NCBI GenBank assembly: GCA_902168115.1
Contig: CABHPB010000014.1
Location: 56,271-120,270, forward strand
Length of the DNA stretch: 64,000 nucleotides
Reading direction: 5' to 3'
Source: an uncultured Methylopila sp.
GTDB taxonomy: Bacteria; Pseudomonadota; Alphaproteobacteria; Rhizobiales; Methylopilaceae
Shown here: positions 44,434 to 54,146 of the stretch, piece after piece
Layout of the letters: each line of letters begins with the position of its first letter
Numbering within the stretch: position 1 is the stretch's first letter
Notes under the pieces: generated by a model
Seen by the model: the letters and a program-made list of their open reading frames with translations, nothing else
Told to the model about the DNA's origin: nothing
Databases searched by the model: none
Program-made: the position numbers and the translations under genes

Positions 44434-46224
44434 ATGAGCGGCGACGACATGAACGGCTCGCGGATCTCACGCCGCGACGCGCTTAAACTCACGCTCGCCG
44501 CCGGCGTCACGGCGACCTCGGTCACCCTGGCCGTGACGAGCCCCGCGGAGGCCGCGAAGGCCGGAGTCTTCCTGCACGGCGTCGCGAGCGGCGATCCGCG
44601 CCAGTCGCGCGTGGTCATCTGGACCCGCGTCACGAAAAAGAACGGCGGCGAGGCGGTTCCGGTGAAATGGACCGTCGCCGAAGACAGGAAGATGCGCCGC
44701 GTGGTGAAGGAAGGAAACGCCTCGGCGCGCCCCGGCCGCGACTTCACGGTCAAGGTCGATGTCGACGGGCTCGAACCGGGCAAGACTTACTTCTACCAGT
44801 TCAAGTCCTCGGGCGACCTGTCGCCGGTCGGGCGCATGCGCACCCTGCCCAAGGGCGAGGTGAAGAAGCTGAAGCTCGCGGTGTTTTCCTGCTCGAACTT
44901 CGAGCTCGGCTACTTCAACGCCTATGCCGAGGCGGCGAAGATCGACGACCTCGACGCCGTGCTGCATCTTGGCGACTACATCTACGAATACGGTCCGGGC
45001 CTCGGCGGCTACACCACGCCCGCGACGGTCGCCGGCCTCGTGCCGAAGCCGCGCGATTCGGAGCTCGACCCGCCGCAGGAGATCGTCCTGCTCGACCAGT
45101 ACCGCGCCCGCCACGCTCTTTACCGGACCGACAGGCGCCTGCAGGCGCTCCACCGCGACAACGCCTTCATCAACATCTGGGACGACCACGAGGTCGCCAA
45201 CGACGCCTGGACCGGCGGCGCGGAGAACCACCAGCCGGACGCGGAAGGCTCGTGGCAGGCCCGCAAGAAGGCCGGCGTCCGCGCCTTCTACGAGTGGCTG
45301 CCGATCCGCGATCCCGAGGACGGCGAGCGCATCGACCCCGAGACAGGCAACCCGGACGAGCTCTACCGCAGCTTCGATTTCGGCGATCTCGCCCGCATCA
45401 TCATGATCGACACCCGCGAGGCCGCGCGCGACGAGCAGCTTTCGACGCCCGCGCTCGCCGGCGCCTATACCGGCGTCCCGCCGCAGGGGCCGTTCCCGCG
45501 CGATCTCGACGGCGACGGCTCGGTCCGCACGCTGATCGGGTCGAAGCAGCAGAAGTGGTTCGACAGGAAGATCGCCGAGACCACACAGCCCTGGCAGATC
45601 ATCGGCAACCAGGTGCTGATGTTCTACCAGGCGGCGCCCGACATCCTCGGCAGCGCGGTGCTGAGCGCCGAGGAGAAGACGAAGTTCCTCGCAACGATCG
45701 ACCAGCTGTTCGGCGCCGGCGCCGGCCAGCAGTTCGCCCAGCTCGGCGCCGCCGGCCTGCCCTCCCCGCTCGCGGCCGACGCATGGACCGGCTACCCGAC
45801 CGCGCGCGTCGCGATGCTGAAGTCGCTGTCGAAGGCCTCGAACCCGATCGTTCTGACCGGCGCCTCGCATCAGGCCTGGACCGCAAACCTCGTCCTGCCG
45901 ACGGCGTCGGACTCCATCCCCGTCGCGCCTGAGTTCGGCGGGACGTCGGTGAGTTCGCCGGGTCTGGAGCAGTACATCCTCGACATCCCCCCCGAAACGT
46001 CGGCGGCGCTGCTCGTGGAGACCTCGGGCAAGCGCCCCAATGCGGACCAGCTGATCTACACCGATCAGTCGCGCCGCGGCTTCATGCTGGTGGAGGTCAC
46101 GCCGAAGGCGGCGACGGTCGACCACGTGTTCGTGTCGACGGTGTTCGAAACGAAGTGGACGACCGAGACCAAGCGCTTCCGGGTGCCGCTCGGCGCGAAG
46201 GCGACGAGCCTCGGCGAGGTCTGA
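44434..46224 (+). CDS. phoD: PhoD-type alkaline phosphatase D
   Basis: A 596-residue phosphodiesterase/phosphatase exported by the Tat system. The N-terminus has SRRDALKLTLAAGVT, a Tat-like signal with RR, cleaved near SPAEA. A fibronectin-like PhoD_N domain (about 45-140) is followed by the metallophosphatase domain. Its metal-site motifs are FSCSNFELGYFNAY, HLGDYIYEYG, WDDHEVANDAW and GASHQAW. These enzymes use Ca and Fe and scavenge phosphate in the periplasm. No Pho box was identified upstream. Confidence 0.95.
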   Translation: MSGDDMNGSRISRRDALKLTLAAGVTATSVTLAVTSPAEAAKAGVFLHGVASGDPRQSRVVIWTRVTKKNGGEAVPVKWTVAEDRKMRRVVKEGNASARPGRDFTVKVDVDGLEPGKTYFYQFKSSGDLSPVGRMRTLPKGEVKKLKLAVFSCSNFELGYFNAYAEAAKIDDLDAVLHLGDYIYEYGPGLGGYTTPATVAGLVPKPRDSELDPPQEIVLLDQYRARHALYRTDRRLQALHRDNAFINIWDDHEVANDAWTGGAENHQPDAEGSWQARKKAGVRAFYEWLPIRDPEDGERIDPETGNPDELYRSFDFGDLARIIMIDTREAARDEQLSTPALAGAYTGVPPQGPFPRDLDGDGSVRTLIGSKQQKWFDRKIAETTQPWQIIGNQVLMFYQAAPDILGSAVLSAEEKTKFLATIDQLFGAGAGQQFAQLGAAGLPSPLAADAWTGYPTARVAMLKSLSKASNPIVLTGASHQAWTANLVLPTASDSIPVAPEFGGTSVSSPGLEQYILDIPPETSAALLVETSGKRPNADQLIYTDQSRRGFMLVEVTPKAATVDHVFVSTVFETKWTTETKRFRVPLGAKATSLGEV

Positions 46225-46238
46225 CCGCTTCCGCGCTC

Positions 46239-46532
46239 TCAGGCGAAGGCGGAGAGCGCCGCTGAGCCGATGACGAGGCTCCACAGGCCCGACAGGACGG
46301 TCGCGACGAACACCGCCGCGGCCGGCCGCTTGCCCCCGAACAGGCAGTTGCGCAGCAGGATGTAGGCGGCGCCGAGCGTCACCACCGGCACGGCGAGCGC
46401 CGCCGTGACGTCGGGCGCGCGCAGCAGGCGGAAGCCCGCGGGAAGGCCCGTCGCGGCCTCAAAGCCCGACGCGATCGCGCCGGACAGCGCGAAGCCGAGC
46501 GCGACGGTGAGAACGGGCTGGATCAGGGTCAT
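46239..46532 (-). CDS. Small membrane protein (97 aa)
   Basis: A 97-residue protein with about three hydrophobic helices and short loops; a Cys and a Gly-Lys pair lie in the last loop (NCLFGGKRP). The ATG at 46530-46532 has AGGAGG upstream with 6-base spacing, the strongest argument for the start. No family is assigned with confidence; similar small membrane proteins occur next to DUF3126 genes, from memory. Confidence 0.75.
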   Translation of the reverse strand: MTLIQPVLTVALGFALSGAIASGFEAATGLPAGFRLLRAPDVTAALAVPVVTLGAAYILLRNCLFGGKRPAAAVFVATVLSGLWSLVIGSAALSAFA

Positions 46533-46600
46533 GGGGGGCCTCCTGCCGCACAGGCAGCAAGAGGCGGGCCGTCCCATCGCGGGACGGCGCAAACGTGCGG

Positions 46601-46810
46601 TCAGTCGAGGTCGGTCTCGAGGATCGCCATCGAGAAATTGTAGGAGAGGTCGCCGTCCTCGTCGTCGCGGAACAGCACGCCGACGAACTCCTCGCCGATA
46701 TAGACCTCGGCGGAATCGTCCTTGCGAGGCCGCGCCACGACGCGGAAGGCGGGGTTCTGGAACTGCTTGCGCAGATAGGTCTGCACGCGCTCGAGCTCGC
46801 GCTTGTCCAC
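46601..46810 (-). CDS. DUF3126 family protein
   Basis: A 69-residue cytoplasmic protein matching the small alphaproteobacterial DUF3126 family: RELERVQTYLRKQFQNP, RPRKDDSAEVYIGEEFVGV and FRDDEDGDLSYNF. The start is GTG 46810 after GAGGAG. The function is unknown, but it is strongly conserved in the class as I recall. It lies upstream of the small membrane gene on the same strand. Confidence 0.9.
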   Translation of the reverse strand: MDKRELERVQTYLRKQFQNPAFRVVARPRKDDSAEVYIGEEFVGVLFRDDEDGDLSYNFSMAILETDLD

Positions 46811-46929
46811 GGTCTGCTCCTCGGGAAACACTGGAAACTGAGGACGCGACGATGCGTCCGGACGGGTCGCGGCGAGGCTTGCCACGGCGGGGCGCGCGAG
46901 GCAAGGCGTCGGCGCGCCGCCACGGCGTT

Positions 46930-48378
46930 TCACTCGGCCGCGTCGCGCTCCGGCGCCGGCAGCCGAACGCGGTCGGGAGGCCCGGGCAGGCGCGCCGGCA
47001 CGCGCGGCAAAGTGAGCGTGACCTTCAGCCCGGGAGCGTTGTCGTCGAGCGCAAGTTCGCCGCCGTGGAGCCGAGCCACGGCGTTGGCGAGCGCAAGGCC
47101 AAGGCCCGATCCGGGACGCGAGCGGCTGCTGTCGAGCCGCACGAAGCGCTCGACCGCCCGGGCGCGGTCGGCCTCGGGAATGCCGGGTCCCCGGTCGGCG
47201 ACGGCGATCCGCACGCTGGCGCCGTCGGCCTCGGAGGACACCGTCACCTCGTTCCCGGTCCCCTCGCCAGTCGCATAGTTCAGCGCGTTCTCGACGAGGT
47301 TCGCGACCACCTGTCCGATGAGCTCGCGGTTGCCGAGCACGGTCACCGAAACGGGCGCGACGACGGTGAGCGTCGCGCCGCGCTCTTCCGCGAGCGGCTC
47401 GTAGAGTTCGGCGACGCCGCGCACGACGTCCGCGACGTCGAGCTCGGCGAGCTGGTCCCGGCCGCCGCCGGATTCCGCGCGGGCGATCAGCAGCAGCGCG
47501 TTGAAGATGCGGATCATGCCGTCGGACTCGGCGATGATCTGCTCGATCGAGCCCTGCCAGTCCTCTTCGGTGCGCGCGTCGCGCAGCGCCGCCTCGGCGC
47601 GGTTCCGAAGCCGGGTCAGCGGCGTCTTGAGGTCGTGGGCGATGTTGTCCGAGACTTCCTTCAGCCCCGCCATCAGCTCGTTGATGCGTTCGAGCATGGC
47701 GTTGACCGCCTCGGCGAGCCGATCGAACTCGTCGCCAGATCCGGTGACGGCGAGCCGCCCCGACAGGTCGCCAGCCATGATCGAGCGGCTGGTCTCGGTC
47801 ATGGCGTCGAGCCGCTTCAGCACGCGCTTGGCCACGAAAACGCCGCCCGCGAGGCCGAGGACGACGACCAGCGCCAGCGACCACTGGACGGCGTTGGCGA
47901 TGACGCCCTTCAGGCGCTCGCGCTCCTCCGTGTCGCGGCCGACGAGGAGCCGGTAGCCGCCCGGCAGCAGGAAGACGCGCACCACGGCGGGGTAAGGCGC
48001 CGCCGTGTCATGCCCGGACAGCTGGTAGGGCAGCTCCCGCTCCCCCGGCTCTGCGAGCGAGGCGCCGGGCAGGCCCGAGATGTTGCCGGCGAGCGGATCG
48101 CCCGTAAAGGTCGTGAGCAGGTAGATCGACCCGTTGGCGGCCCGGTTCGAGCGCTCGTCCACGACCGCGACGAGTTTCCGGACGCCGCCCTGGCGGTACT
48201 GTTCGGCAAGGCCGGTGATCTCGGCGCTGACGGTGGCGTTCAGCTGCCCGGCGATCAGCGCGTTCGCGTGCCAGGACACATAGGCCAGCACCACCATTGA
48301 CAGCGCCGCGAACACCGCCAGATAGGCCAGCGCGAGCTTGAAGGCGGTTGTTCGGAGAAGCTTACCGAGCGCCGTCAC
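46930..48378 (-). CDS. Sensor histidine kinase, partner of the 48362 regulator
   Basis: A 482-residue membrane kinase. Two membrane helices (about 14-36 and 165-185) bracket a 130-residue periplasmic domain. HAMP (about 186-240) is followed by HisKA with His248 (SDNIAHDLKTPL) and the ATPase domain (VVANLVENALNYA, DRGPGIPE, GSGLGLALA). The gene overlaps the end of the regulator gene by 17 bases. It sits downstream of degP in the order ccmIEFH-degP-regulator-kinase, which I recall from Sinorhizobium. An envelope-stress signal is plausible from the degP linkage. Confidence 0.94.
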   Translation of the reverse strand: MTALGKLLRTTAFKLALAYLAVFAALSMVVLAYVSWHANALIAGQLNATVSAEITGLAEQYRQGGVRKLVAVVDERSNRAANGSIYLLTTFTGDPLAGNISGLPGASLAEPGERELPYQLSGHDTAAPYPAVVRVFLLPGGYRLLVGRDTEERERLKGVIANAVQWSLALVVVLGLAGGVFVAKRVLKRLDAMTETSRSIMAGDLSGRLAVTGSGDEFDRLAEAVNAMLERINELMAGLKEVSDNIAHDLKTPLTRLRNRAEAALRDARTEEDWQGSIEQIIAESDGMIRIFNALLLIARAESGGGRDQLAELDVADVVRGVAELYEPLAEERGATLTVVAPVSVTVLGNRELIGQVVANLVENALNYATGEGTGNEVTVSSEADGASVRIAVADRGPGIPEADRARAVERFVRLDSSRSRPGSGLGLALANAVARLHGGELALDDNAPGLKVTLTLPRVPARLPGPPDRVRLPAPERDAAE

Positions 48379-49054
48379 GGATCATGTACCCCGCGCCGCG
48401 CACCGTGTGCAGCAGCTGCTTGTCGAAGCCTTTGTCGATCTTCGAGCGCAAACGGGAGACATGGACGTCGATGACATTGGTCTGGGGATCGAAATGATAG
48501 TCCCAGACATTCTCCAGCAACATCGTGCGCGTGACCACCTGTCCGGCGTTGCGCATGAGATATTCGAGCAGCCGGAACTCGCGCGGCTGGAGCGGCACGT
48601 CCTGCCCGCCGCGCGTCACCGTATGCGACAGCCGGTCGAGCTCGAGGTCCCCGATCCGATAGACCGTCTCCTGCGCGCTCGCGCCGCCGCGCCGCGACAG
48701 CGCCTCGACGCGGGCGAGCAGCTCCGCGAAGGCGTAGGGCTTGGTGAGATAGTCGTCGCCGCCGGCGCGCAGGCCCTGGACGCGGTCGTCGACCTGACCT
48801 AGCGCCGACAGGATGAGGACGGGGGTCTTCGATCCCTCGCCCTTGAGCCGGCCGATCAGCGTCAGGCCGTCGAGCTTGGGCAGCATGCGGTCCACGACCA
48901 GCACGTCGTAATTCGCGCCGCTTGCGAGCGCGTAGCCTTCCTCGCCGTCCGCCGCGTGGTCCGCGACATGGCCGGCCTCGGCGAAGCCCTTCACCACATA
49001 GGCGGCCGCCTCGCGGTCGTCCTCGACGATCAGAAGTTTCATGGCCGAGGTCAT
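48362..49054 (-). CDS. OmpR-family response regulator, partner of the 46930 kinase
   Basis: A 230-residue regulator. The receiver has the acidic pair EDD, phospho-Asp55 (VVDRMLPKLDG) and TKPYAF, followed by a winged-helix DNA-binding domain (LQPREFRLLEYLMRNAGQ, DVHVSRLRSKI). The start is either ATG 49054, which has GGAG 7 bases upstream, or ATG 49042, which gives the more usual MKLLIVEDD; I took the former. It lies 214 bases after degP, with a strong hairpin between them. Confidence 0.93.
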   Translation of the reverse strand: MTSAMKLLIVEDDREAAAYVVKGFAEAGHVADHAADGEEGYALASGANYDVLVVDRMLPKLDGLTLIGRLKGEGSKTPVLILSALGQVDDRVQGLRAGGDDYLTKPYAFAELLARVEALSRRGGASAQETVYRIGDLELDRLSHTVTRGGQDVPLQPREFRLLEYLMRNAGQVVTRTMLLENVWDYHFDPQTNVIDVHVSRLRSKIDKGFDKQLLHTVRGAGYMIRDGAR

Positions 49055-49178
49055 GACGCGGCTCCAGGTCCGCCGCAAGCGGCGCGTGCGTTCCAGCGGA
49101 TCGTCGGAGGAACCCGGCGCGCCCCTCGCGAAGGCAGAGGGAGCCGCCTTGCGCAGGGACGCGGGAGTTTCGCGGGAA

Positions 49179-49209
49179 GCGGCGGACGGCCGGGGGAACC
49201 GTCCGCCGC
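49179..49209. other. Strong hairpin between degP and the regulator gene
   Basis: A perfect 11-bp stem (GCGGCGGACGG / CCGTCCGCCGC) with a 9-base loop and no T-run. In the degP transcript it could slow 3' decay or partly terminate. The role is inferred only from its place. Confidence 0.4.
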
Positions 49210-49268
49210 CCACGAAGCGCCCTGCCGCGGATCGGGGGAGACCGCGCCAGGGCTCAGTCGGCGAAGGC

Positions 49269-50852
49269 TTATCCAGCCTTGCCGATCTCGATCGCGACGA
49301 AGCGCGTCTGGTCGTTGCGCTTGACGAGCAGCAGGACCGACTTGCGGCCGTCCTTCTGCGCGGCGTCGAGCTGGGCGGTGACGTCCGAGACGCTGGAGAC
49401 CGCCTTGCCGGACACCTTCATGATGACGTCGCCCTGCTCGAGCTTGCCGGCCGCGGCGCCGTCCTCGTCGATCTGGGTGACGACGAGGCCCTGGTCGCCG
49501 GAGTTGCCGAGCTTGCTCGCGGGCGTCACCTCGATGCCGAGCTTGACCTTGCCGCCGTCGGCGGAGTCGGCGTCGGCGTCCGGGGTGAGCGCGGCCTGCT
49601 TGGGCTCGTCCGGCAGCGTGCCGAGCTTGAGCTCCTTGGTCTCTTCCTTGCCGTCGCGCCAGATGGTCAGCGTGACCGGCTTGCCGGGGTCCATCGAGGC
49701 GATGCGCCGCGACAGTTCGCGCGCGGTCGGAATCTCCTCGCCGTTGACCTTGAGGATGGTGTCGCCGGACTTCAGGCCCGCCTGCTCGCCAGGCGTGCCC
49801 TTCTGGGCCTCCGCCACGAGCGCGCCATAGGCCTTCTTGAGGCCGATCGACTCGGCGATCTCGTCGGTCACCGGCTGGATCTGCACGCCGATGTAGCCGC
49901 GCGCGATCTTTCCGCCGTTCTTGAGCTTGTCGATGATGCCGGTCGCGACCTCGGAGGGGATCGAGAAGGCGATGCCGACATTGCCGCCGGACGGCGAGAA
50001 GATCGCGGTGTTCACGCCGACGACCTCGCCCTTCAGGTTAAAGGTCGGGCCGCCCGAGTTGCCGCGGTTCACCGCCGCGTCGATCTGCAGGAAGTCGTCA
50101 TAGGGACCGGCGCCGATGTCGCGGCCACGAGCCGAGACGATGCCGGCCGTGACCGTGCCGCCGAGGCCGAACGGGTTGCCGACCGCGATCACCCAGTCGC
50201 CGACGCGCGGGCCTTCCGGCGCGCCGAACTTCACGAACGGCCAGTCCTTCTTGTCGCTATCGACCTTGAGCAGCGCGAGGTCGGTGCGGGCGTCGGTGCC
50301 GATCACCTTGGCCTTCACCGTGTCGTCCTTGTCGCCGATGACGAGCTCGACCTCCTTGGCGCCCGCGACGACGTGGTTGTTCGTCACCGCATAGCCGTCG
50401 CCGGAGATGAAGAAGCCGGAACCCTGGCTCATGCCGCGGGGCTTCGGCGCCTTGTTGCCGGGGCCGCCGCGCTGGCCGAACTCCTTGAAGAACTTCTTCA
50501 GCGGATGGCCGTCGGGCAGCTGGTCGAGGCCCGGAATGTTCGGGGCGCCGCCGCCGCCGCCCGGCGCGTCGCCGTCCTCGGCGACCGACACGTTCTTGAC
50601 CCGCACGCTCACCACCGCCGGCTTCACCCGTTCCACGACGTCGGCGAAGCTCGGCAGCGCGGGCGCCGCCTGCGGCTGGATCGCGCTCGACTGCTCGGCG
50701 CGCGCCGGGGTCGAGCCGGTCGTCAGCGACGAGGCGCCGAACGCGCCGGCGAGCGCCAGAGCGAGCGCCGAGGCGATGATGGGAGTCTTCCGCCGGGCCA
50801 GGAAACCGCGCTTGTCGGCTGCGGTCGGCTCGGTGCGGGATTCGATCGTCAT
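49269..50852 (-). CDS. degP: Periplasmic serine protease/chaperone DegP (HtrA)
   Basis: A 527-residue envelope protease. An N-terminal membrane signal (about 24-46) is followed by a Gly-rich loop region. The trypsin-like domain has triad His160 (VTNNHVV), Asp191 (ARTDLALL) and Ser266 (GNSGGP). Two PDZ domains follow (about 320-415 and 430-525). It degrades misfolded periplasmic proteins. The start at MTIESR has GGAG upstream. It follows the ccm genes on the same strand. Its link to a two-component system suggests envelope-stress control. Confidence 0.96.
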   Translation of the reverse strand: MTIESRTEPTAADKRGFLARRKTPIIASALALALAGAFGASSLTTGSTPARAEQSSAIQPQAAPALPSFADVVERVKPAVVSVRVKNVSVAEDGDAPGGGGGAPNIPGLDQLPDGHPLKKFFKEFGQRGGPGNKAPKPRGMSQGSGFFISGDGYAVTNNHVVAGAKEVELVIGDKDDTVKAKVIGTDARTDLALLKVDSDKKDWPFVKFGAPEGPRVGDWVIAVGNPFGLGGTVTAGIVSARGRDIGAGPYDDFLQIDAAVNRGNSGGPTFNLKGEVVGVNTAIFSPSGGNVGIAFSIPSEVATGIIDKLKNGGKIARGYIGVQIQPVTDEIAESIGLKKAYGALVAEAQKGTPGEQAGLKSGDTILKVNGEEIPTARELSRRIASMDPGKPVTLTIWRDGKEETKELKLGTLPDEPKQAALTPDADADSADGGKVKLGIEVTPASKLGNSGDQGLVVTQIDEDGAAAGKLEQGDVIMKVSGKAVSSVSDVTAQLDAAQKDGRKSVLLLVKRNDQTRFVAIEIGKAG

Positions 50853-50973
50853 GGACGTCAGTCTCCGAACGGGTGTCTCGTGCTGCCCATATGGGCGTCT
50901 GATCCGCAGATTCACGTACGCATCATTACGCGCGGCTGTCGGGCGCATGAAATTTAGGTAAGCCGCGAACGGC

Positions 50974-51456
50974 TCACCCGGCCTTTCGGCCCGCCTGCTC
51001 GCCGTCTTTCGACAGCAGCGACTCGAGCCGCGCCCGTTCACTCTCGGACAGACTCTCGGCGGTTTCAGGGCGGCGGCGCGCGCGACGCGCCCAGACGAGA
51101 TAACCGATCAGTCCGAGGCCCAGCACGGCGGGGGCGAGGCCCCACAGCAGCAGCGTCTCGCCTCTCAGCCGCGGGCGCAAGAGCACGAACTCGCCGTAGC
51201 GGGCGACGAGGAAGTCCAGGACCTCGGTATCGCTGTCGCCCGCCTTGACGCGCTCGCGCACCAGCACGCGCAGATCCTTGGCGAGCGGGGCGTCGCTGTC
51301 GTCGATCGACTGGTTCTGGCAGACCATGCAGCGCAGTTCAGCCCCGAGCGCGCGGGCGCGCGCCTCCTGCGCCGGGTCGGTCAGCTGCTCGCCGGGATTG
51401 ACGGCGAAGGCGGGGGCGGCGGCGAAAAGCGTGAGCAGAACGAGCGCCGACAACAT
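50974..51456 (-). CDS. ccmH: Cytochrome c maturation protein CcmH (CycL)
   Basis: A 160-residue membrane-anchored thioredoxin-like reductase of the system I heme-ligation complex. A signal peptide is followed by the redox motif [28 protein letters not shown] and a C-terminal membrane helix (about 105-125) complete the family pattern. It keeps apocytochrome CxxCH thiols reduced. The 175 bases separating it from ccmF are filled by a large inverted repeat, which is unusual in this otherwise tight operon. Confidence 0.95.
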   Translation of the reverse strand: MLSALVLLTLFAAAPAFAVNPGEQLTDPAQEARARALGAELRCMVCQNQSIDDSDAPLAKDLRVLVRERVKAGDSDTEVLDFLVARYGEFVLLRPRLRGETLLLWGLAPAVLGLGLIGYLVWARRARRRPETAESLSESERARLESLLSKDGEQAGRKAG

Positions 51457-51468
51457 GCGCCTGCAGAA

Positions 51469-51619
51469 GCCGACTGCGTGCTTCGAGACGGCGCTGCGCG
51501 CCTCCTCAGCATGAGAAGGGTTGGAGCCTGCCGATGCTGAACGCGAACGGGCCATGGCGCCTGCCCCCCTCATGCTGAGGGGCCGGCCATCGGCCGGCGT
51601 CTCGAAGCACGCAGTCGGC
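51469..51619. repeat. Large inverted repeat between ccmF and ccmH
   Basis: Two perfect 21-base outer arms (51469-51489 and 51599-51619, GCCGACTGCGTGCTTCGAGAC and its complement) enclose about 109 bases. Inner palindromes are present, such as CCCTCATGCTGAGGG near 51577-51591 and a partner CTCCTCAGCATGAG near 51502-51515. The CTCATGCTGAGG and GTCTCGAAGCACG blocks resemble the RIME-like repeats of Rhizobiales as I recall them, here in inverted pairs. It is inserted inside the ccm operon without breaking a gene. Confidence 0.75.
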
Positions 51620-51631
51620 CTCCGCAACGCT

Positions 51632-53617
51632 TCACTCCGCCGGCTGCAGCGCGGGCGCGGTGCGGGCCGCCTTGCGTGGCGCGCCGACCCTGAGGCGCCG
51701 GTCGGCGAGCGACAGGCAACCGCCGATCCCCATCACCACCGCGCCGAGCCAGATCAGCAGCACCAGGGGCTTGTAGGTCAGGCGCAGGCCGGTCGCGCCG
51801 TCGCCGCGCGCCTCCGCCGTCGCCGCATAGAGCTGCGACAGGCCGAAGGTCGCGATGCCCGATTCCGCGATGTCCATCTTGCGGGCCGTGTAGAGCCTGC
51901 GCGACGGCTCGACGACGGCGACGGGCGAGCCGTCCTCGATCACCGTGAGGCGGGCGACGACCGCGCGGTAGTTCGGGCCGCGCTTTTCCTCCGTGCCGTC
52001 GAACATGACGTCGTAGCGGCCGACGCGGGTCTGGTCGCCCGGCTTCAGCGCGACGACCTGCTCGCTCGACCAGGAGGTCGCCGAGACGACGCCGATGAGC
52101 GTGACGCCGAGCCCTGCATGGGCGAGCGCCGCGCCCCAGGAGGATCTCGGCAGGCCCTTGGCGCGCGACCGCACATCGGCGAAGGGCGCGCGGAACAGTT
52201 TTGTGCGCTCGACGATCTCGGCGAAGGCGCCGCAGATCGCGAACAGGCCGATGCCGATCCCGATCGGGGCCAGCGTCGGGCCGCCGCGGACGAAGCCGGC
52301 GACGACGCAGGTCACCACGATCGCCGCGCCGAGCGCCCAGACGAGCCCGCGCGCAGCGCGGCCGACGTCGCCGCGCTTCCAGGCGAGCAGCGGCCCGAAC
52401 GGCATGACCAGCATCAGCGGCAGCATGATCGGCCCGAAGGTCGCGTTGAAGAAGGGCGGGCCGACCGAGATCTTCTCATCGGTCAGCGCCTCGAGCGCGA
52501 GCGGATAGAGCGTGCCGACGAACACCGCGACGGTGGCGGCGGTCAGGAAGATGTTGTTGAGGACGAGCGCCCCCTCGCGCGAGACCGGCGCGAAGATGCC
52601 GCCCTGCTTCAAGGCCGGCGCGCGCAGCGCATAGAGCGCGAGGCTGCCGCCGACGAAGATCGTCAGGATGATCAGGATCGCGACGCCGCGCGCGGGATCG
52701 ACTGCGAAGGCGTGGACCGAGGTCAGGACGCCCGAGCGCACCAGGAAGGTGCCGAGCAGCGACAGAGCGAAGGTCAGCAGCGCGAGCAGGATGGTCCAGA
52801 CCTTGAGCGCCTCGCGCTTCTCCATCACCGCCGCGCAGTGGAGCAGAGCGGTGCCGGAGAGCCACGGCATCAGCGAGGCGTTCTCGACCGGGTCCCAGAA
52901 CCAGAAGCCGCCCCAGCCAAGCTCGTAATAGGCCCAGTAGGAGCCCATCGCGATGCCGAGCGTCAGGAAGATCCAGGCGACCAGCGTCCAGGGCCGCACC
53001 CAGCGCGCCCAGGCGGCGTCGATCTTGCCCTCGATCAGCGCGGCGACCGCGAAGGAAAACGCCATCGAGAAGCCGACATAGCCGACATAGAGCAGCGGCG
53101 GATGGATCGCGAGGCCGGGGTCCTGCAGCAGCGGGTTGAGGTCCTGCCCCTCGATCGGCGCCGGCGCGACGCGCGAGAAGGGATTTGACGTGATCAGGAC
53201 GAACAAGAGGAAGGCGACCGAGATCGTCGCCTGCACGGCGAGCACGTCGGCCTTGAGGCGCTGCGGCAGGTTCCGGCCGAACAGCGCGACCAGCGCGCCG
53301 AACAGCACGAGGATCAGCACCCAGAGCAGCAGGGAGCCCTCGTGGTTCCCCCAGACGCCGGTGAACTTGTAGATCAGCGGCTTCGCCGAATGCGAGTTCT
53401 CGACGACGTTCAGCACCGAGAAGTCGGAGGTCACATAGGCGTGGGTCAGCGCCGCGAAGGCGAGCGCGACGAAGGTGAACTGGGCGACGGCGAGCGGCGA
53501 GGCGAGGCCCATGAGCGAAGCGTCGCGGACGCGCGCGCCCCAGAACGGCAGCACCGACTGCAGGAGCGCGAGCGCGAGCGCGAGGACGAGCGCGTAGTGG
53601 CCTGTCTCCGCGATCAT
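51632..53617 (-). CDS. ccmF: Heme lyase CcmF (CycK)
   Basis: A 661-residue polytopic inner-membrane protein that ligates heme to apocytochrome c. The tryptophan-rich WWD motif is [19 protein letters not shown], preceded by [11 protein letters not shown] with a conserved heme-ligand His. About 15 hydrophobic segments are visible. The ATG overlaps the ccmE stop (ATGA region 53614-53617), so the genes are coupled. The inverted repeat at 51469-51619 lies directly downstream. Confidence 0.97.
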   Translation of the reverse strand: MIAETGHYALVLALALALLQSVLPFWGARVRDASLMGLASPLAVAQFTFVALAFAALTHAYVTSDFSVLNVVENSHSAKPLIYKFTGVWGNHEGSLLLWVLILVLFGALVALFGRNLPQRLKADVLAVQATISVAFLLFVLITSNPFSRVAPAPIEGQDLNPLLQDPGLAIHPPLLYVGYVGFSMAFSFAVAALIEGKIDAAWARWVRPWTLVAWIFLTLGIAMGSYWAYYELGWGGFWFWDPVENASLMPWLSGTALLHCAAVMEKREALKVWTILLALLTFALSLLGTFLVRSGVLTSVHAFAVDPARGVAILIILTIFVGGSLALYALRAPALKQGGIFAPVSREGALVLNNIFLTAATVAVFVGTLYPLALEALTDEKISVGPPFFNATFGPIMLPLMLVMPFGPLLAWKRGDVGRAARGLVWALGAAIVVTCVVAGFVRGGPTLAPIGIGIGLFAICGAFAEIVERTKLFRAPFADVRSRAKGLPRSSWGAALAHAGLGVTLIGVVSATSWSSEQVVALKPGDQTRVGRYDVMFDGTEEKRGPNYRAVVARLTVIEDGSPVAVVEPSRRLYTARKMDIAESGIATFGLSQLYAATAEARGDGATGLRLTYKPLVLLIWLGAVVMGIGGCLSLADRRLRVGAPRKAARTAPALQPAE

Positions 53618-54135
53618 TTCGCCGCCCCCGGCTTAGGCGCGGAGGTCCCGGCCCCCTCGCCTTCCTTCCACAGACCCTGCTGCTTCAGGCGGTCGGCGAC
53701 GTCCTTGGGCATGTAGGTCTCGTCATGCTTCGCGAGCACGTTGTCGGCCTTGAACACGCCGTCGACGCCGACAGCGCCTTCCGTCACGACGCCCTGTCCT
53801 TCGCGGAACAGGTCCGGCAGCAAGCCGGTGTAGATCACCGGCTGGTCGGCCTTCACGTCGGTCACGACGAAGCGGGTCGTGGTGCCCTCATGGACGATGG
53901 AGCCCTGCTTCACGAGCCCGCCGAGCCTCAGGCGCGTTCCGACCATGTCGCTCTTGCCGGCGAGTTCGCTCGGCGTGCGGAAAAACACCAGCGAGTCGTT
54001 GAAGGCGTTGAGGATCAAAGCGGTGGCGGCGGCGAGCGCGAGCCCGATCACGGCCAGCAACGCGAGGCGTCGGCGCTTGCGCGCGCTGGCGCGGCGGCGC
54101 GGGGTCGGGAAGGAGGAGGAAGCGTCGACCGTCAT
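53614..54135 (-). CDS. ccmE: Heme chaperone CcmE (CycJ)
   Basis: A 173-residue membrane-anchored OB-fold protein that binds heme covalently and delivers it to CcmF. The heme-attachment His137 lies in [10 protein letters not shown], with Tyr141 four residues on (HxxxY). A membrane anchor is at about 24-44. Length and motifs are normal. It is 11 bases downstream of ccmI and overlaps ccmF. Confidence 0.96.
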   Translation of the reverse strand: MTVDASSSFPTPRRRASARKRRRLALLAVIGLALAAATALILNAFNDSLVFFRTPSELAGKSDMVGTRLRLGGLVKQGSIVHEGTTTRFVVTDVKADQPVIYTGLLPDLFREGQGVVTEGAVGVDGVFKADNVLAKHDETYMPKDVADRLKQQGLWKEGEGAGTSAPKPGAAK

Positions 54136-54146
54136 GACCTAAACCC

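Noticed and set aside
51457..51631. Upstream extension of CcmH to an ATG near 51627
   Set aside because: The extension would translate the inverted repeat; a proper signal peptide starts at 51456.
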